DNA of 64,000 bases, from the NCBI GenBank assembly GCA_046349875.1, contig JAXMBN010000002.1:1-64000 (forward strand), written 5' to 3'. The position numbers and the translations under genes were made by a program. Numbering within the stretch: the stretch's first letter is position 1; each line of letters begins with the position of its first letter. Positions 62,368 to 64,000 of the stretch are shown here, piece after piece. The stretch comes from JAXMBN01 sp046349875. Lineage in GTDB: Bacteria; Planctomycetota; Planctomycetia; Pirellulales; Pirellulaceae. The notes under the pieces are model-generated. The model did not search any database. It was not told the origin of the DNA and saw only the letters and a program-made list of their open reading frames with translations.

Positions 62368-63022
62368 ATGACCGTTCCACGTCCCCACTTCCTGTTATTC
62401 TGTGACGGAAGTCTGCCCAATCCATCCGAAAGTGCTATTCGCACGAGTCGCGGCCGTTGGCGTTTTGTTCTCGAAGATATCGAAGGGCAAGATCGCTTAG
62501 AAGCGTCCGACGCAGAGTCGAGTCAAGCACCGGATCGTTTGGCACTTCTTGCAGTCGTCCGAGGTCTCGAAGCGCTTCAACAACCCAGCCGTGTCACTCT
62601 TGTGACATCGAGTCGCTATGTAACCCGTGGCCTTCAATATGGCCTGCCGGAATGGCGAAAATGATTATTGCTGGGAGCATTTTGGAACGCTTCAACCCAT
62701 TCGCAACGCGGATTTATGGCAGCGAATCGATCACGCCGCCAAATATCATTCCATCCATTGTCGGCTCATGTCAGGCGAGGGAGAAGAAGAGGTGGAACCC
62801 GGTTTCGCTTTTTCGAGTCATCCTCGTCCGCATGATGGCGATCCATCCATCAGTTCTTCGAATGTTGCACTGAATGAAGTGGATATCGACCTTAGCGACA
62901 AAGCGTTGGTGGGTGTGAAAAGCCTTAGGCGAGGGAAAACGGCTTTCAATGCTTGGAAGAAACGCTGGGCACTTGCGATCTCTCGTTGGTTTTCAAATCG
63001 CTACGTCCTGGCCACCGTTTGA
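62368..63022 (+). CDS. RNase HI-like protein with missing catalytic residues (frameshifted in this sequence)
   Basis: RNase H fold recognised by HFLLFCDGS, RWRFVLEDI, DRLALLAVVRGLEAL, VTLVTSSRYVTRG, EWRKNDYCWEHFG and NADLWQRIDHAAKYH. Compared with Escherichia coli RNase HI, the first Asp is kept, but the Glu of MELMA is Ala (LALLA) and the Asp of TDSQYV is Ser (TSSRYV), so nuclease activity is unlikely. The frame breaks near 62655 in an A run (probably two A missing), after which the second half ends at 63022. ATG 62368 is chosen because similarity starts there; earlier ATGs are possible. About 215 residues. Role unknown; perhaps binding RNA/DNA hybrids without cutting. Confidence 0.75.
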
Positions 63023-63072
63023 ACTTAGCCTATCCTCACCAATCGTTAAAATCGCTATAACTGGAGTACTAC

Positions 63073-64000
63073 GTGCACACACAGATTTCCATGCATGATA
63101 TTGGCCGCGTTCTGGATGGTTCGCTGGCCAATCCGTCGGAAGTTCTCGGACGTCATGAAGTGAGTATCGATGGCCGACGTGCATTTTCTGTGCGAGCTTT
63201 CCTTCCTGAAGCATCCCAGGTTTGGTTATTGGAGCAGAACGGGGCGGTGCAACGTCCTATGCGAAAGATCCATCCCTCTGGTTTCTTTGAAGGATTGTTG
63301 CCAATGGATTCTGAAACTTCGAATTACCGCTTTAGAGTAGCAAAGACAAACGGAAGTATGCTCGATATGCACGACCCTTATGCAGTGCCACGATTGCTGA
63401 CCGACTTCGATAAGTATCTGTTTGGAAGTGGTCGGAACTGGAAAATCTACGACAAGCTTGGCGCGCACATCCGAACCGTGGATTCACAGAACGGCGTGAA
63501 CTTTGCGCTATGGGCACCGAACGCCGAAAGCATTCAAGTGGTTGGGGACTTCAATCACTGGGATGGTCGACAGCATCTCATGCAGAAGCACGTTCCGGCC
63601 GGTATCTGGGAACTCTTCGTTCCGGAAGCTCAGGCTGGCCACAAATACAAATACCGCGTACGGTTCGCCGACGGTCAAGTCGTCGACAAGACCGATCCCT
63701 ATGGTACGTTTGCGGAATTGCCTCCTCGCACCGCATCCATCGTTAAACCATTGGATACCTATCAATGGAACGACCAAGCTTGGATGAATGTCCGAAGCCA
63801 AGAAAACGCGCTCGAAAAGCCCGTTTCGATCTATGAAGTGCACCTGGGAAGTTGGCGCAAACGCGAAGGTGGAATCCATGGATGGATGAACTATCGCGAG
63901 ATCGCGCATGAATTGGTTGCGTACTGCAAAGAGATGAATTTCACTCACGTGGAATTGTTGCCGGTCAGCGAACATCCCTTTACCGGATCTTGGGGATATC
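63073..64000 (+). CDS. glgB: 1,4-alpha-glucan branching enzyme (3' truncated by window)
   Basis: Makes the alpha-1,6 branches of glycogen. Start GTG 63073 has GGAG at 63063-63066. Residues 1-100 form the N1 domain (RVLDGSLANPSEVLGRHEVS, MHDPYAVPRLLTDFDKYLFG); the CBM48 domain follows (GVNFALWAPNAESIQVVGDF, NHWDG, KYKYRVRFADG), then the start of the amylase barrel (SIYEVHLGSWRK, YREIAHELVAYCKEM, HVELLPVSEHPFTGSWGY). The catalytic Asp and Glu lie beyond the window edge. 309 codons are visible of an expected 720-740. Confidence 0.95.
   Translation, partial: MHTQISMHDIGRVLDGSLANPSEVLGRHEVSIDGRRAFSVRAFLPEASQVWLLEQNGAVQRPMRKIHPSGFFEGLLPMDSETSNYRFRVAKTNGSMLDMHDPYAVPRLLTDFDKYLFGSGRNWKIYDKLGAHIRTVDSQNGVNFALWAPNAESIQVVGDFNHWDGRQHLMQKHVPAGIWELFVPEAQAGHKYKYRVRFADGQVVDKTDPYGTFAELPPRTASIVKPLDTYQWNDQAWMNVRSQENALEKPVSIYEVHLGSWRKREGGIHGWMNYREIAHELVAYCKEMNFTHVELLPVSEHPFTGSWGY

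Overview
The window looks like chromosomal DNA of a planctomycete, most likely Pirellulales. It carries two Cys-rich YTV-repeat cell-wall-type proteins, a DUF1598-type secreted protein, a dihydropteroate-synthase-like protein of the kind tied to tetrahydromethanopterin C1 metabolism, an SSB-tailed DUF3127 protein, many GTG/TTG starts and short mixed-strand operons. All assignments come from reading translations by eye; no database search was run.

Layout. 0-4.5 kb: exopolysaccharide genes (Wzz/GumC chain-length protein cut by the left edge, sugar transferase, polysaccharide deacetylase, WecG-type glycosyltransferase). 4.5-7.6 kb: Xaa-Pro peptidase, accB, accC. 8-13.5 kb: DHPS-like protein, DUF3127 protein, YTV protein 1, Rex, tRNA-Gln, a small unknown gene. 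13.8-20.1 kb: tRNA-Ser, a CPBP protease, then a three-gene operon coding a GAF-HlyD hybrid, an HlyD adaptor and a PqqD-like/M50/HlyD metalloprotease. 20.1-25.2 kb: a leftward operon with a Wzz-like membrane protein, an ExeA-type ATPase, a kinase-like protein with a lost P-loop and a sugar epimerase, probably a second exopolysaccharide locus. 25.4-30 kb: trpF, a REP-like palindrome cluster, a DUF1015 protein, candidate parS sites with parA-parB, tRNA-Pro. 30-35.6 kb: GH88/105-like hydrolase, zinc-ribbon membrane protein, AGE epimerase, PTS enzyme I. 35.8-38.7 kb: FabZ, long ACP, hotdog protein, ketosynthase. 38.7-49.5 kb: cdsA, uppS, purA, rdgB, an aminotransferase, DUF1598 protein, an outer-membrane-like protein, glmU (N-terminal domain only), prs. 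49.5-64 kb: metallophosphoesterase, PAS-GAF-REC regulator, YTV protein 2, aldo/keto reductase, RecA/KaiC-like ATPase, SpoU methyltransferase, pyrimidine phosphorylase, RsbW/STAS pair, sugar-phosphate isomerase-like protein, RNase H-like protein, and glgB cut by the right edge.

Two themes stand out. First, the M50/HlyD operon (14.8-20.1 kb) has the parts of a peptide maturation and export machine: a leader-recognition-like domain, an intramembrane protease and three HlyD-type adaptor modules. It matches no named secretion system I know. Second, about twelve small indels, many at homopolymer runs, break otherwise intact and mostly essential genes (accB, accC, uppS, glmU, prs, the RNase H-like gene and one small gene). 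They look like sequencing errors, and these genes should be read as whole.
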